A stretch of DNA of 39,286 nt from Silene noctiflora (GCA_009801015.1 VHZZ01000001.1:346107-385392); one strand, 5' to 3'; counted from the stretch's first letter, positions 19,981 to 31,499 are shown. The notes: generated from the letters alone by a model not told the origin. A program made the numbers and translations.

Positions 19981-20729
19981 TAAATAATCGGAATTACTTT
20001 TTCACATACGAATTTTACTCTTTCACATACATTTTTTCATAAAGTTTTCATACCCTACCCCTTTTCCTAAACATACACAAAAAAACTCTCCCTTTTTCCT
20101 AAACATAAACAAAACAACAGATTAATTATAATAGTCATCATACTATAATTTCGAATAAATAAAAAATTAAAGTATTATTGTTAATTGATTAAAAATCAAA
20201 TTAAAAAAAAAACAAAAAAATTACTATTATATTTGACAAAAGAACAAATTAATTACTATTAAATTTAAAAAAAAAAAAAAAAAAAAATCAAAGCATCAAT
20301 CACACGAAACAGGAAACCATATCACACAACAACGACACCGTCCTAGCCGATAACCAGCAACCACGCAGCCTCCAGTAGTCGGCTAGATCCAGGGAAGGGA
20401 GGCGGGTATGGGATAGTCGGCCAGATCTGGGGAAGGGAGGCAGTATGGGACATCGGGGGCCAGTACGGTGGTCACGGTGGGAGCGATTGGCGGAGCAAGG
20501 ATAGGAGGTATAAATTAGGATGGTGAATGGCGGTGGTCGGGATATGAAGTCGGTGGTGAACATAGGTGATTGTTGTTTGGTGTTATTGTTTTGGGTGGTG
20601 GAGGGAAATGAATGAAGGGAGAAAAAAATGATTTGGGTGACTGATGAAAAAAATGACAAGGATAGTATGGTAAAAAACGTATGTGAAAGAGTAAAATCCG
20701 TATGTGAAAAAGTACGTCCCTAAATAATT
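19981..20729. mobile_element. Mutator-like element, 731 bp, with GC-rich interior
   Basis: The element at 19990-20720 lies between TAAATAATC and TAAATAATT (8 of 9). Long inverted ends share ACTTTTTCACATACG, ATTTTACTCTTTCACATACG and TTTTTT in order. The interior (about 20300-20560) is much richer in GC than the ends and has a ~45-bp imperfect tandem duplication (TCGGCTAGATCCAGGGAAGG / TCGGCCAGATCTGGGGAAGG). An open frame of 119 codons (20300-20659, minus) covers it without a known domain. The interior could be captured host DNA, as in Pack-MULEs, but its source is not identified. Confidence 0.72.
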
Positions 20730-20754
20730 CATCCTATTTTACTAATCCACTCAA

Positions 20755-21662
20755 TCCTCCTTACTACTAAGAGAATAAAAATTCGATTAGTTTTCCCTCC
20801 AAAATAGGGCTGTACATTGGGCTGGGCCGGAGGCGGGCTGGGCTGGGGTTGTGCAGCCCAGGCCCTGCACTAAATGGGGGACGGGCTGGGCCAGACTCGG
20901 CTGGGCCGGATTTGTCTAGCCCGGGCCCAGCACTAAGTGGGTTGTTGGGCCGAGTTTGGCATTTTTTTTCTTTTTAAGTAAAGAAAATAACGGGGTGGGC
21001 CGGGCTGGGCTGCAAAATTTGAGCCCGGCCCCGACACTAAAAAGACCACGGGCTGGGCTGGGTTGGGCTGGAAAAAAATAGGCCGCAGTTTTGTAGCCCG
21101 TTGACCCGGGTTGGGCCGGGCTAGTCCGCACCGTTGCACAGCCCTACTCCAAAATGTATCCAACTTATTAAAGGAAACAATTAAAACTTTCTTTTAATAA
21201 ACTATTATCTTTTTCATAAAATATAATCTTATTATAATTAAAATTATACTCTAATATTTTAATTAAATTCAAAATTATGATTTTTTTCATTATAATAAAA
21301 TAAAATTAGTATTAAACTATAGATCATATTTTGCTAAATTTTTCCCAATGTACAATAATGATTACTTTAGAAAATAACTTAACACATACTTACTATTAGG
21401 TTCGTAACAAAAAAAATTCTTTAAACAAATTGGAGAAAATTATAAAATGAAATCTGTAATTTTATGGTAAAAAAAGTACTTTCATAAAAATACACAGTTC
21501 AATTTTTACTCAATTCTCTTTGATTACTTTTCCATTTCAATTTTTTTTTATATCAAAATAAAATGGAGTCAAATATTAAATATTAATAAAGTGCCGATTT
21601 AAATAATACCCTAAAAAATAAAATTCTACATATACCCCGCAATGGCGCGGGAACTATACTAG
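20755..21662 (+). mobile_element. Helitron (~0.9 kb) carrying a nested hAT-like MITE
   Basis: Starts A|TCCTCCTTACTACTAAGAG and ends CTAG|T at 21659-21662 after the hairpin CCCCGCAATGGCGCGGG. A 342-bp MITE plus an 8-bp duplication is inserted near its left end. The remainder is AT-rich and non-coding, and similar to 7229-7566. It ends 140 bp beyond the NLR stop codon. Confidence 0.75.
20797..21154. mobile_element. hAT-like MITE, 342 bp, duplication CTCCAAAA
   Basis: The element at 20805-21146 starts TAGGGCTGTACA and ends TGCACAGCCCTA, with exact CTCCAAAA copies at 20797-20804 and 21147-21154. The interior is filled with GGGCTGGGCCGG-type repeats, making it an island of high GC within AT-rich DNA. 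Removing it restores the host Helitron. Confidence 0.9.
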
Positions 21663-21801
21663 TTAGCATTAAACTAATTAAGCTACACGGTAATTTTGAT
21701 GTTGACGGGTTTCAAACAAATGTTCCGAGTCTTGACTTGTGAGTTATGACTACCATTTACCATAACGATCATAACTATCAGCTGAGCTAACTGATATCTG
21801 C

Positions 21802-24146
21802 TTAACAGAATGTTGAGACTTGTATGAAATCGATCATTACCTTCGGAACCGTCTTGACCTTCTCCCAATCACCGCCTCCTGGGAGACCTCTCCGCTTCAG
21901 TGAATCACTTCTTACAATGATAAGAGTCTCGAGTGATGGCGGCAGGCCGTCCTCTGGAAATGCTTGTGCCACAGGACAACACGTTATCTCGAAATTTGAC
22001 AAACGAGTCATACGGTTTAGACATGGGAGGGAAACCAAATTTGGACAGTCGGAGATGGTAAGGTCGCGAAGGCAAGGCATTTCACTAGATTTTACTCCAA
22101 TCCACATTTCGAGGCTTGTCATGTCTCGGAATGACAGCGATTCTAATGATGGGAATCCTGAGAAACGGTCGTCAATGTGTTTAACAGAATGCAGTTCCTC
22201 TATCTGAAGGGACTTCAGATGTTGCAGTCGGCCGAGTTCTGGCAAAACGATGCATTTCTCACATCTTACTAATTGAATGCTAGTCAGGTTACATTCTTGA
22301 CTACTAAGCCATTCTGGAAATCGAGCACCATCGAATCCTGTGACTTGTAACTCCTCTAGATTCTCATTCGGCTCAAACCCGTCTAGGATTTCTTCACTGA
22401 CAGATGGATGGTTATCAACTGGGTCATCTTGGTTCCATTCAAGCTCGAGTCTTTTGAGAAACGGCTTGTTGCCAATCATTGCGCTCATGGCTTCTTCCTT
22501 ATCAGAAACATTTTCAAGATCTGCAAGGCAAATGGTGCCTTGAAGATACTTCATATCCTTCAATTCTGTCACGCGAAAGCCATCCTTTCTACCAACAATA
22601 AACGCAGAAAGAGTACGTAAATTTGCGAGCTTTCCTATGTTCTCTGGCATTGAACTTAATCCTTTCATGTCGGCCTCAAGATGAAGAAGTTGAGTCAGAT
22701 TTTTTAAGTTTTTGGGCAGTTGTAGAAGCATTGGACACTGATCAACTTTAAGGAACCGAAGCTCAGAAAGGTCGGAAGTGGATTCCGGCAATTCTTGGAT
22801 ATCAGTCTTGGATACATCCAAGAGTCGCAGATGCTCCAGCTTGCCTACTGACTCCGGGAGCTCACTGATGTCGGTCCCACTCAGGTTCAGCACTCGTAAA
22901 GATTGTAGCTTGAGGAAAAGAGTATACCTAACTTCGCCTAGGCAGGTGTGTTCCTGTAAGGAAAGGATTGTTCGTAGTCCATCACAGAATTTTTCGATGT
23001 GCTTCCATACTGGTGAAGGGATAGTTCTGCAGAGTAAAGACAGATGACGGGTTTTTTTAAACCTCCATGCTGTGTGTACAGAATCATCAACATATCTTTC
23101 ACCGTCAAGCTGAAGATACAAGTCGGAACCTACGTGGGTAGAGTACCGGTGGATGAATTCATGCATTTGGTAGACTAGCGGTTCTTGATCAAATGGGTGG
23201 TAAATCTGCAGTACAGATTTAGACAGTACCTCGTCGAAGTGATACTTGCCAACTTCTTCCAAATCCGAGTTCTCAGAAAAACCAGCGCCAGCAACATTAG
23301 GTTTAATGTAACCTTCTGCTATCCATAAACGGATCAACCTGTCTTTGCTGAAACTGTACCCATCTGGAAACAAGGCGAAATAGGGGAAACAGTTCTTCAT
23401 AAAAACGGAGAACTCCGAATAATTCAGTCTGAAATGTGGAAATATCAACTCTGTGCATTCTGGAATATCCCATATGTCCTTGAATAACTCGAGCAATCGA
23501 TCCTCTCGTTTCAAGGTAATATGACGTCCCATCACGTCCGCCACCAAAGGTAATCCCTTGCAAAATCGCTCTGCTAACTGAAGCGCGATTCCTTCCAAAA
23601 TTCTCTTCCCATTTCGCTCACGCTTTGCTTCACAGTAACGACGATTGCTATTCCCTTTTTTCTCCAGGATAAGTCCACAATCTTGATCAGAAATCCTCTG
23701 CAAGTAATGACAGACAGTTGGGATACTACCAAAAGTCGCAACTACAGTAGCGACTTTTGGGTTTCGAGTGGTCATGAGTACACCAAATTCCGTGCAGGAA
23801 GAAAGAATAACAGATAGGAAATCTTCCCAATCTTGAACTCTTCCAAAGTTACACACATCGTCAAGCACTACAAGCACCCGTTTTCCCTTGCTTAAACCTT
23901 GAAACATTCCTATGTATTGCTGCTCAGATACTGGTAGCGATACCGACAGTCTTGGATCATCCCCACCAGGTCGCTCTAATTCCAGGTCTACAATCAACGA
24001 GCCCAAAACCTTTCCGAGATTAAAATCCCCCGATACAGAAACCCATAATCTGTGATCGAAATGACGTTGAATCCTCGAGTCATTTTTCACTTTCTGAATA
24101 AGGGTTGTTTTCCCCAATCCAAACATTCCTGCTATTAAAACAATGC

Positions 24147-24177
<31 letters not shown>

Positions 24178-24723
24178 GCAGCTTGCAGTCGCAGGACGAA
24201 GCAGCACTCTGATTATGCTTTCCTTCTCGGCTTTTCTCAAGAAGATATCATCATCAAGCACAATCAGAGGCTCGGTGGTCAAGCGCAAGTGCCCTGGACC
24301 ATCGAGCCTAGGTTTGCTCGCGACAAACTGATGATACCGACCTGTACAATCATTCAGATTGCTCTTCAAGTCCTGTATCTTAGAAGACAAACCCCAGCTC
24401 GTCCAATACGACCTCAAAAAGGCGGTATCTCCCTTCTTAAGAATCTCAATCTTAATATGCTCAGTAAAATCTTCAATGTCATAGCAAGCTCTCCTGACCT
24501 CAGCAACCCAGTCAGCATGCTGCTTGCTAGTAATCAAGTCCCAGCCATCTACGCGATCCAGGATGCTCAAAGCTTTCACGTAAGTCGACTCGAGACTTTT
24601 GAGCTCCTTCTCAACATCAGAATATGCAAGAGCCAGTTTGTCAGCAACTGATGCTTTTATCCTGTCCACAACTTCCTGCAGCAACGACGACAAGATAAAC
24701 CCGGAAACAAACTCTAAGGCCAT
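21802..24723 (-). CDS. CC-NB-LRR immune receptor (CNL), 973 aa
   Basis: Intracellular plant immune receptor of the coiled-coil NLR class, in the group of RGA/RPPL1-type CNLs. Residues 1-130 form an Rx-like N domain with ACYDIEDFTEHI (80-90) in place of EDVID. A run of ten Asn (183-192) leads into the NB-ARC. P-loop GMFGLGKTT is at 199-207, RNBS-A FDHRLWVSVS at 222-231, kinase-2 KRVLVVLDDV at 281-290, RNBS-B GVLMTTR at 314-320, GLPL at 390-393 and RNBS-D CFPYFALFPDG at 445-455. The MHD site reads QMHEFIH (519-525), so Asp is replaced by Glu. About a dozen leucine-rich repeats fill 560-955, including LRVLNLSGTDISELPES. The coding region is open without introns, which is usual for this group. 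The start MALEF has a good context (AAATATGGC). Ligand or guardee unknown. Confidence 0.95.
24148..24177 (-). repeat. (GTT)10 microsatellite encoding ten Asn in the NLR
   Basis: Thirty bases of perfect GTT on the plus strand, i.e. (AAC)10 in the coding strand, give Asn183-192, seven residues ahead of the P-loop. Perfect trinucleotide purity suggests recent length change. Confidence 0.95.
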
Positions 24724-25019
24724 ATTTGTCGAGCAGAACGGAAATGAGAAGATTAGTTTATGTCGAAAGAGGTATTAGCACAGAAATATGGTCATTTGCT
24801 GATGATTTAGCTACTTAATCTGATCTTCGAAAGAGGAAGAAGAAGAGGAGGAAAGTTCGTTATGATGTTAAAGTTGACTTCAAGTCGATGCTGTTAGTCT
24901 CCCTTAAACGGTTTTAACTTAGACGAGAAAAATATCACCATTTAATAAATAAAAGTGACCATTTATTGGAAAGTTATAACTAAAATGATCCATTTTTAAC
25001 AATAAATGGAAGGTAACAT
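24724..25019 (-). promoter_or_regulatory. Upstream region of the NLR gene
   Basis: The 5' flank includes a GAAGA/GGAGGA purine run (24827-24852, i.e. CT-rich on the coding strand, a likely leader) and TTGACT at 24874-24879, a W-box core for WRKY factors. A decayed repeat with ACCATTT/AAATGGT pieces begins at about 24925. The start site is not determined. Confidence 0.35.
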
Positions 25020-25031
25020 TTTATTAGGAAA

Positions 25032-25884
25032 CTAGTTTAGATCCCGCGTAATGAATGCGCGGTATTTATAGAGTTTTTATTTTTATCTTAGTTAATCGTG
25101 CTAAATATCACGTCATTATATTTTGATACAGTAGGTCTCGTGAGAGACCGTCTCTCACTAAGTTAGTGAGAGACATAATAGGGAAACAAAAAATTCAGTG
25201 GGTCCCTCACCCCATCATGTGAGAGGTCTCTCAATAACGCTATTGAGAGACCGTCTCTCGGAAGTTTTTGTGATTTTGATATGCGGGGAAAAAAATTAAA
25301 ATGTAAAATTATTCAAGAAAATTGAGTAAAATTGAACTGTAAATAATAGGGGTATCTCATTTATTATTCATTTTTCTCGTTATTGTATTTTGTTTCGAGC
25401 AAAAAATAAATTAAAACTGAAAATTAATCCAAGACAATTTAGTAACGTGTTCAAATGTATTTTTTTTTAAATAAGTTTTTTATATCACAAAGCTAGTCAT
25501 TTCAATTTATAAATTCTCTCAATATTTTTTTGTTATCAAAGTAATTAATCAAAACCATTTATAGTTTTGTTTAAAGATAGTATGAATAGTATGAGTCAAA
25601 TCAATCAATTTCAAATAATAATATCAATAAAAAATTTAATACTTTATAGTTTTATAGTATTTATAATTTAATTAAAATATTAAAATTTAGTGTTTAGTGA
25701 AAAATATATAATTTGATGAAAAAATTATTTTAATGAAAAAAATAATATAATCAAATACATTATAATTATTAATTTCTTTATTTAATGAATACAATTATAT
25801 TATCAAAAGTTTCCTTATTTAAAAAGATGTTTTTTTGGAGGGAAAATTGGTGAATTTACCTATTCTTTTAGTAGATAAACGGGA
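25032..25884 (-). mobile_element. Helitron (853 bp) carrying a nested foldback MITE
   Basis: On minus it starts A|TCCCGTTTATCTACTAAAAG at 25884 and ends CTAG|T at 25032 after a hairpin (CCGCGCATTCATTACGCGGG). The MITE at 25129-25272 is inserted in it. Otherwise AT-rich and non-coding. Confidence 0.7.
25120..25281. mobile_element. Foldback MITE, 144 bp, duplication ATTTTGATA
   Basis: The element at 25129-25272 is flanked by exact ATTTTGATA (25120-25128, 25273-25281). Each end carries a hairpin of its own: GTCTCTCACTAAGTTAGTGAGAGAC at the left (arms of 12) and GGTCTCTCAATA/TATTGAGAGACC with a 4-base loop at 25225-25252. Both ends also share GAGAGACCGTCTCTC, so left and right can pair with each other as well. 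Nine-base duplication points to a Mutator-like source. Confidence 0.9.
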
Positions 25885-26357
25885 TGTTGTTATTTATCGT
25901 CTTAATTTTAAACAAATCCGGCCCGTCGGAAATGAGAATTTGCATTATAGATGAATGTCATATGTCACTAATAATAATGTTAATATGAGTTTTGTGATTT
26001 TGTTTTTATGTTCAAGTCAGTTGAGTTTTCAACAAGTTTCCATCTCTATTTGGAAATTGTCGTTTTGTATAGCTAATAAGAGAATAAGATTGTGTACTTA
26101 ATTAACTTCAGAAACAGGTCAGTAATAAGAAATAATACAACGAAAAGAAATAAAGTTACGTTCAACTGATTTCCTCTTAGATGACTTCACCGCTTTGATG
26201 AAGGAAGCGGTATTTCCTTTTGTAGATGCATCTTTATGTGATTTGTGTGCTTAATTGATTGGACGTGTCCAACTTTTGGCAAGATGTCACTTGCCTTGCA
26301 AGAAGGTATTCTATCTCATGGATACTTGCATGTTATGAGTTAAAGGGATAAAGCAAG
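25885..26357. other. Intergenic
   Basis: 25900-25945 has an isolated MITE-like end (CGTCTTAATTTTAAAC...GAAATGAGAATTTGC). No gene recognised. Confidence 0.35.
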
Positions 26358-26859
26358 ACCCGTGTAACACCCTCATACACCAAGGTGCCTTACCAAGACC
26401 ACCGTAGCTTATGAAAATGCTACCATCTCGGTTGCCCGAGGTACAGTATATCAAAAGACACCATAAAGTAACATACTTAAAAGTGTAATTATTAAAGTCA
26501 TACAACTCAAAACCAAAACTCCAAAAGTTATGAACTTGCCCTTGATTTGATAGTAAAGAGATAAGGGGACCTACGTTGCTTGACTTCTTTTGTGAAAGTT
26601 GTAAAAATGAATGTTTAAGAAAGACTGTCGATATATTATAAAACAAAACCTCTCCTTTATTTAAAATCAAACCGGACGCAAAACCCGTAAAAGCACAAGA
26701 ACTTGATCGAGTAACTGACGTACTCAATCGAGTTTACCCAACTCGGTCGAGTATCTAAGGAACAAGAACTCCTCCAGACTCTGATCACAACTTACTCGAT
26801 AGAGTACCCTCTACTCGATAGAGTATCCAAAGACCAAATACTTGAGGTATTACAGCCCG
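26358..26859 (-). mobile_element. Internally deleted solo LTR, 492 bp
   Basis: The element at 26363-26854 begins TGTAACACCCTCATACACCA and ends CTTGAGGTATTACA, matching both ends of the 1,334-bp LTR at 1707-3040 in the same orientation but lacking most of the middle. Flanks ACCCG/GCCCG match in 4 of 5 positions. Five copies of the ACTCGATCGAGT motif family (with GGTCGAG, ATAGAG variants) lie at about 26701-26830. Confidence 0.82.
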
Positions 26860-28492
26860 TTAATCACCTCATTCAAGCTAATTTAATTATGTTAATATTA
26901 GTTTACACTTGAATATTAAAGTAATTTTCGTCGATAGAAATATTAGATGTGTATTTTGGATAGGTTGGTAGCTTGTTAGGATGGCAAAATAAAATTTGAA
27001 CCCAACATATCCATCGAAAATATCTGAATTGATAACTGATTAAACTCTAATATCACTTACTTGGGTAGAACTTGAAACACGACTCAATCCGAATCAAACT
27101 GAAAGTGAACCGAATGCAATAATAAACCAATGATACCTGAATCCGAACATATCTGAACCAATAAGAACTGATCCAATTATCCGATTTATAAATACTTATA
27201 TTCTCATAAAAATACTCATATTTTAGGTATTTTTTCATTAAATCTTTATTTATTAGTGGTATTATGAATTTTGGTATTCAAATTGAAAAGTATAAGGTAT
27301 ATTTAAACTAATTTTTTTACCTTTAGCTCAAGAAACTTCTGGCCTGAAACTGAACTGACATTGACTCTATCTAACCTGCACCAAACTCGAAATAGTACAA
27401 ACTGATTAAAGTGGCTGACCGAAATGAATCTGACTGAAACCAAAACTTAATTCAACCCGATATAAATCAAACTAATTTAAACGGATCCGCAACCCAACCG
27501 AATGTTCCGCTTCCCAGGTCCAGTTTAATATATAATGAATTAACATTAAAAATTGAAAAAAAAAAAAAAAGCATTTTATAGAATCACATACCTAAAAAGT
27601 TTATATTTGACTTTTTTCAAAAAAAAAAAAATAATTTATATTTGTCACATATGTAAAAATGTACGGAGTAATGTAACTAACTGAAAAAAAAAACATTTGG
27701 CCTTTTTTAAAGAAAAAAAAACCTATACTCACATATAAACTAACGTTCATGTTAGTATTAAGGTTAGTCTGTACGACAATGTATTAATGGCGGGATCCTC
27801 ATCCTCCAACGTTCTTAATTTTATACCAGTTTCCTTAATGATAACGACTTCTTTTTTTTTATCTCCATCAACAACGGCCCCAAATTATCACTTAATCTAA
27901 CATTTACAGCTCCATCACAGTTTATAACAAATCAAGCAGCAGGTTGTTTAAACGAAGTAGTTGTGGACGAGCAGCTACCCTAATATGACAAATTTACACT
28001 TATTTAACATATCTTTTGTTAATCATGCAACTTATGTAGTTTAATATGTATATCTTAACCTAACATTTTTACTCCTCAACCGTGTATACAAACACTTTAT
28101 GTCATTTTCTTGATCAAATTCGGCAGTAATTTCTATTTCTTGTTTGATTTTTTCCTTAGAATCGATCCTTCGAACTTTTTTCTGTTCGTTTTCTCGAATA
28201 TTTGTAATTGTTTTCTCGGAGTATTTGTGATTGGAGTCAGCAGGTGACATGAGGCACGGTTTCGAAATCTGTTCTCTTCCTCCTCATCGGGGATTTTAGT
28301 AACCGAGCATATCGAATGATAAACAACAAAAATACCTATTTGATGCCCTACTTAATGGGCATTGATGACCCTTTTGTAGTGAACCATATGGAAATAGATC
28401 GAGCTGTCTCCCGTTGAAGAGCATAGCGATACTATGCGTTCTTACGTTCTTGAATTTCAAGAAAACATGCTACTTGACAACAAAAGAGATGC
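26860..28492. other. Long intergenic stretch, no clear gene
   Basis: 26990-27530 contains degenerate tandem-like CTGAACC/CCGAATC/AACTGAA sequence, a low-complexity repeat. 27550-27720 has several A-runs. A 69-codon lysine-rich frame at 28041-28250 (minus) has no recognised domain and may be a retroelement scrap. Nothing else is supported. Confidence 0.4.
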
Positions 28493-28877
28493 TTAGAGCA
28501 TCTACATTGAAGAGGATTGACCATCCTCTTAGATGAGAGATAGTACTAAGAGGATGTCATCTTCAATGTGACAACATCCTCTTTGCATCCTCTTTTGCAT
28601 CCTCTTTGAAGAGTAAGAGGAAGACATCCTCTATAAATGGAGGATGTCCTTGTCTTGGCCCAAGTGTCACACATGAGAGAAAATGGGTGGTGGGGACTAC
28701 TTAAAAGGTGAAAAAAAAGAGGAATAGAGGATCTTTTTCAAGGTGGAGAAAAAGAGAGGAAGTGGATGAAAAAATTGGGAATTGGGTATAGAAAAAAGAA
28801 AATGATGTGGCCAAATGAGAAAATTAGAAAAAATCAAAGAGATGAAGAGGATCATCTCTTCAATGTGGATGCTCTTA
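28493..28877. mobile_element. PIF/Harbinger-like MITE, 379 bp, TTA duplication
   Basis: The element at 28496-28874 starts GAGCATCTACATTGAAGAGG and ends with the inverted CAATGTGGATGCTC; TTA lies on both sides. The interior repeats ATCCTCTT/AAGAGGAT many times and so folds on itself. Confidence 0.8.
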
Positions 28878-29440
28878 TGAGATTTCTTAGTTCGATCTTC
28901 GATCACATTCGTGTTGGATAAATGGATCAAAATAGTTTATTGTTCCACATTATTGAAGAAATAAAAAATGTTCTTTTTGTTATCTCAAATGGAAAACAAA
29001 GCAAAGTTATTTTTGATTGTTCCCTCGTGGAAAAAACTAAACAAGGTCTTTTGGGTTAATAAGCTTCTTATCTTTTTCCTTCTTTGAACTTGTGACTAGA
29101 CCTTTTGTGGAGGATCGTGGGTTTTGTTTGGGCCACATGCGTCACGCCACGCCACGCCACGCCGGTTATTTTTTACAACGTTTTTGGCAATTCTCATTTG
29201 CTTATTTGCCTACACCGAAGTTGTGGCGGCTGTGTTAATCTTAGGGGTCAAATGTCAATGAGGCCGTATGTAGCAGACAAGGCATATTTGAATTTAGGAT
29301 ATTGACCTCAAAACACGTTACAACCTTATAAGATTGTTCCTCTATTTATTTATAGTACTTGCATAACAATCTAAGGTCAAGTATTGTTTACATTATGACT
29401 GGTTTTCTCTTTAGTTTTATACCTCTTTTTGCTCCTACCC
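28878..29440. other. Intergenic with (CGCCA)n
   Basis: Holds a short CACGCCACGCCACGCCACGC microsatellite at 29141-29163 and no recognisable gene. Confidence 0.4.
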
Positions 29441-29444
29441 CGAT

Positions 29445-29785
29445 CATTCCTGACATGTCAAAATTGGATTTGTTTAATGTTGAGAACTATTTTCAGAAGC
29501 GACAGAATCCGTAAGTTCATGAGTATGAAAATTTGTTTGCCGAAATCACTACTAAAGCAATGAGTATTTGTGAATTTTTTCAAGCAAATTGTTTACTTGA
29601 CAAATTACCACATCGTGGCAAAACTATGTTCATAACATGAAGCACAAATAAAAGGATTTCACTTTGTTTGAACTCCTTTCCTATATCAATGTTAAAAAAA
29701 CAAAATAGAACTCAATCAAAAGAAAATTTGTTGAACACACTTCTTGAAATGCCAATTTGGTCGAAACCAAGAGAAATCTTGTGCA
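29445..29785 (+). pseudogene. Decayed Ty1/copia gag fragment
   Basis: Interrupted frames give ENLFAEITTKAMSICEFFQA, FQANCLLDKLPHRGKTMF and then KQNRTQSKENL. This follows the copia gag order (FQ-x-LI-KLPxSWKDF, LKHK, LEELI, IEEDNR). Several stops and at least one frame change are present. No LTRs are found nearby. Confidence 0.6.
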
Positions 29786-30560
29786 GGTTAGGCCATATGG
29801 CCTGAGATTATAACGTTGGACGCCTGGACGATTATATAAATGATTACCAATTATTATATACTCGTACAAGTAAATTATTTCGACATAATCAAGTAACTCA
29901 CTCTACTAAAAAAATAAAAGTTACAAGTAATAAAGCCTGGTTCGCGGAAAACAAGTCTTTGGTCCGAACGATCGAGTGAATAGACCTAGAGTAAAGATGA
30001 TAGTATGAATTATAGAACTATTAATGAAATGAGTGATTCTTATTAAGTTACAAATGAATTGAGTAGAATAATTGTTATTTTAGTATTTGATATTCATGGA
30101 TTTATTTATTCAGTAAAATTACTCATTTTTTCAATTGAAAATTGAACAATATAGCACATTAAACAAATGTCACATATACATATGAGATTAGACTTAAATA
30201 ATTAAAGCAAAAATTCAAATCATATGCACTTATATCAATATATTACGACCCAGCTTATGTCTAAAGTCTAAACATATAAATATTCGACATAATTCTACAT
30301 GATCGAATGATAATAACCATACTAAAACTAAAATCTTCCAAATTTTCAAATTTGTGGACTAATATAAATCATCATCCAACTAGAAAAGAGAATTTTGAAT
30401 TGGGGTAGGTATAGACATGTAGTGGTCTAGAATAAAAGTAGAACTTGAGCGATTATTAACATTATTGAAAAACCGTCTCATATCGAAATTTATCCTAAAT
30501 TAATTTTAGGAATTTAATCATCAAGCATACAATAATTACAATAATTAATACGAGTAACAC
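29786..30560. other. AT-rich intergenic upstream of the SNARE gene
   Basis: No gene or complete element recognised. The SNARE promoter must lie in the last few hundred bases; CAACCCTAATTC-type leader sequence appears only after 30600. Confidence 0.4.
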
Positions 30561-30589
30561 GCATCAAGACAACGAACATCCAATTGCTT

Positions 30590-31496
30590 GCGAACTTTCC
30601 ACTTTCTCTCTCTTGCTTTTCCCCCTTTCAATTTTTTGATTCAATTGTTCAAAAATCGTTCAACCCTAATTCAATCCTCAATTACAGGTATAATAATTCA
30701 CTTTTATAATTTATGCATAATTTGCGAATTTTATTGATTTTGAATTTATATTTATATGGTTAAAATCATTGTTTAAATTTTGCGTTGTTTGTGTTAATTT
30801 GAAGAATTGATTTAGGTTTGTACTGAATTATTATTGCTTCAATTATGGTGGCTGTTTAGAAATCATAATCACAATTATGATTCATTAATGCTATATGATC
30901 ATGTGATTTCTGATGATGCGAATTATAGAATAAGATCGTCTTATAGTATGAGACGGGTTTTTTTATTGGTTAAACACTTACGTATTAGTTATAAGTATCG
31001 ATAAATAAGTGTTTCCGTGTAAGACGGTCTTATACAATAATTATTGTTGTAATAAAGTTCTTGTTTAGAAATCACAGGTCATGGTTAATTTGCGCTCAGT
31101 GGTGTAACTAAGGGAGGGTAGTTTAATCATTAATTAATGAAGATTATGAGTTTTTTTGTAAAAAAAATTCGACTTTTTTTATCCCAAGTTACTCTATTGT
31201 ATTACTGATCGCTCCTTGAAATTTCCGGATTTATGTATTAGCCTTGGTAACTTTGAATCCTGAATCCGCCACTGTTTGCTGTTTCATGATCATTGTATCT
31301 TTGTTTGAAGTACTTGCTTGAAGCTTTAATGTAGTGGTCTTTGTCGCTTTGTTTCGTTTTGTTTCCTTCTTGCTCTGATGCTTATAGCGATGAGGAGATG
31401 TTTTCATATCTCATTGGAATTGAAACCTTTGAGTACCTAGTACAACCATTTATGCTGATTCGTGTCTGTGTTTGTGATTTTTTGAATACTTCAGCA
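30590..31496 (+). other. SNARE gene 5' UTR exon and leader intron
   Basis: A CT-rich leader (CTTTCTCTCTCTTGCTTTT) ends at a donor ATTACAG|GTATAAT (intron from 30688). Acceptors TTCAG at 31494 or CAGCAG at 31497 lie just before the ATG at 31500. A leader intron of ~0.8 kb is thus likely. Inside it, 30928-31034 is an inverted-repeat element (TAAGATCGTCTTATA / TAAGACGGTCTTATAC). Confidence 0.5.
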
Positions 31497-31499
31497 GAA

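Noticed and set aside
20300..20659. 119-codon frame as a host gene
   Set aside because: It lies inside a Mutator-like element and has no recognised domain; kept only as possible captured DNA.
22778..23047. Plus-strand frames opposite the NLR
   Set aside because: Shadows of the 973-codon NLR frame.
28041..28250. 69-codon lysine-rich frame
   Set aside because: No domain, no partner exons and no codon evidence; may be a retroelement scrap.
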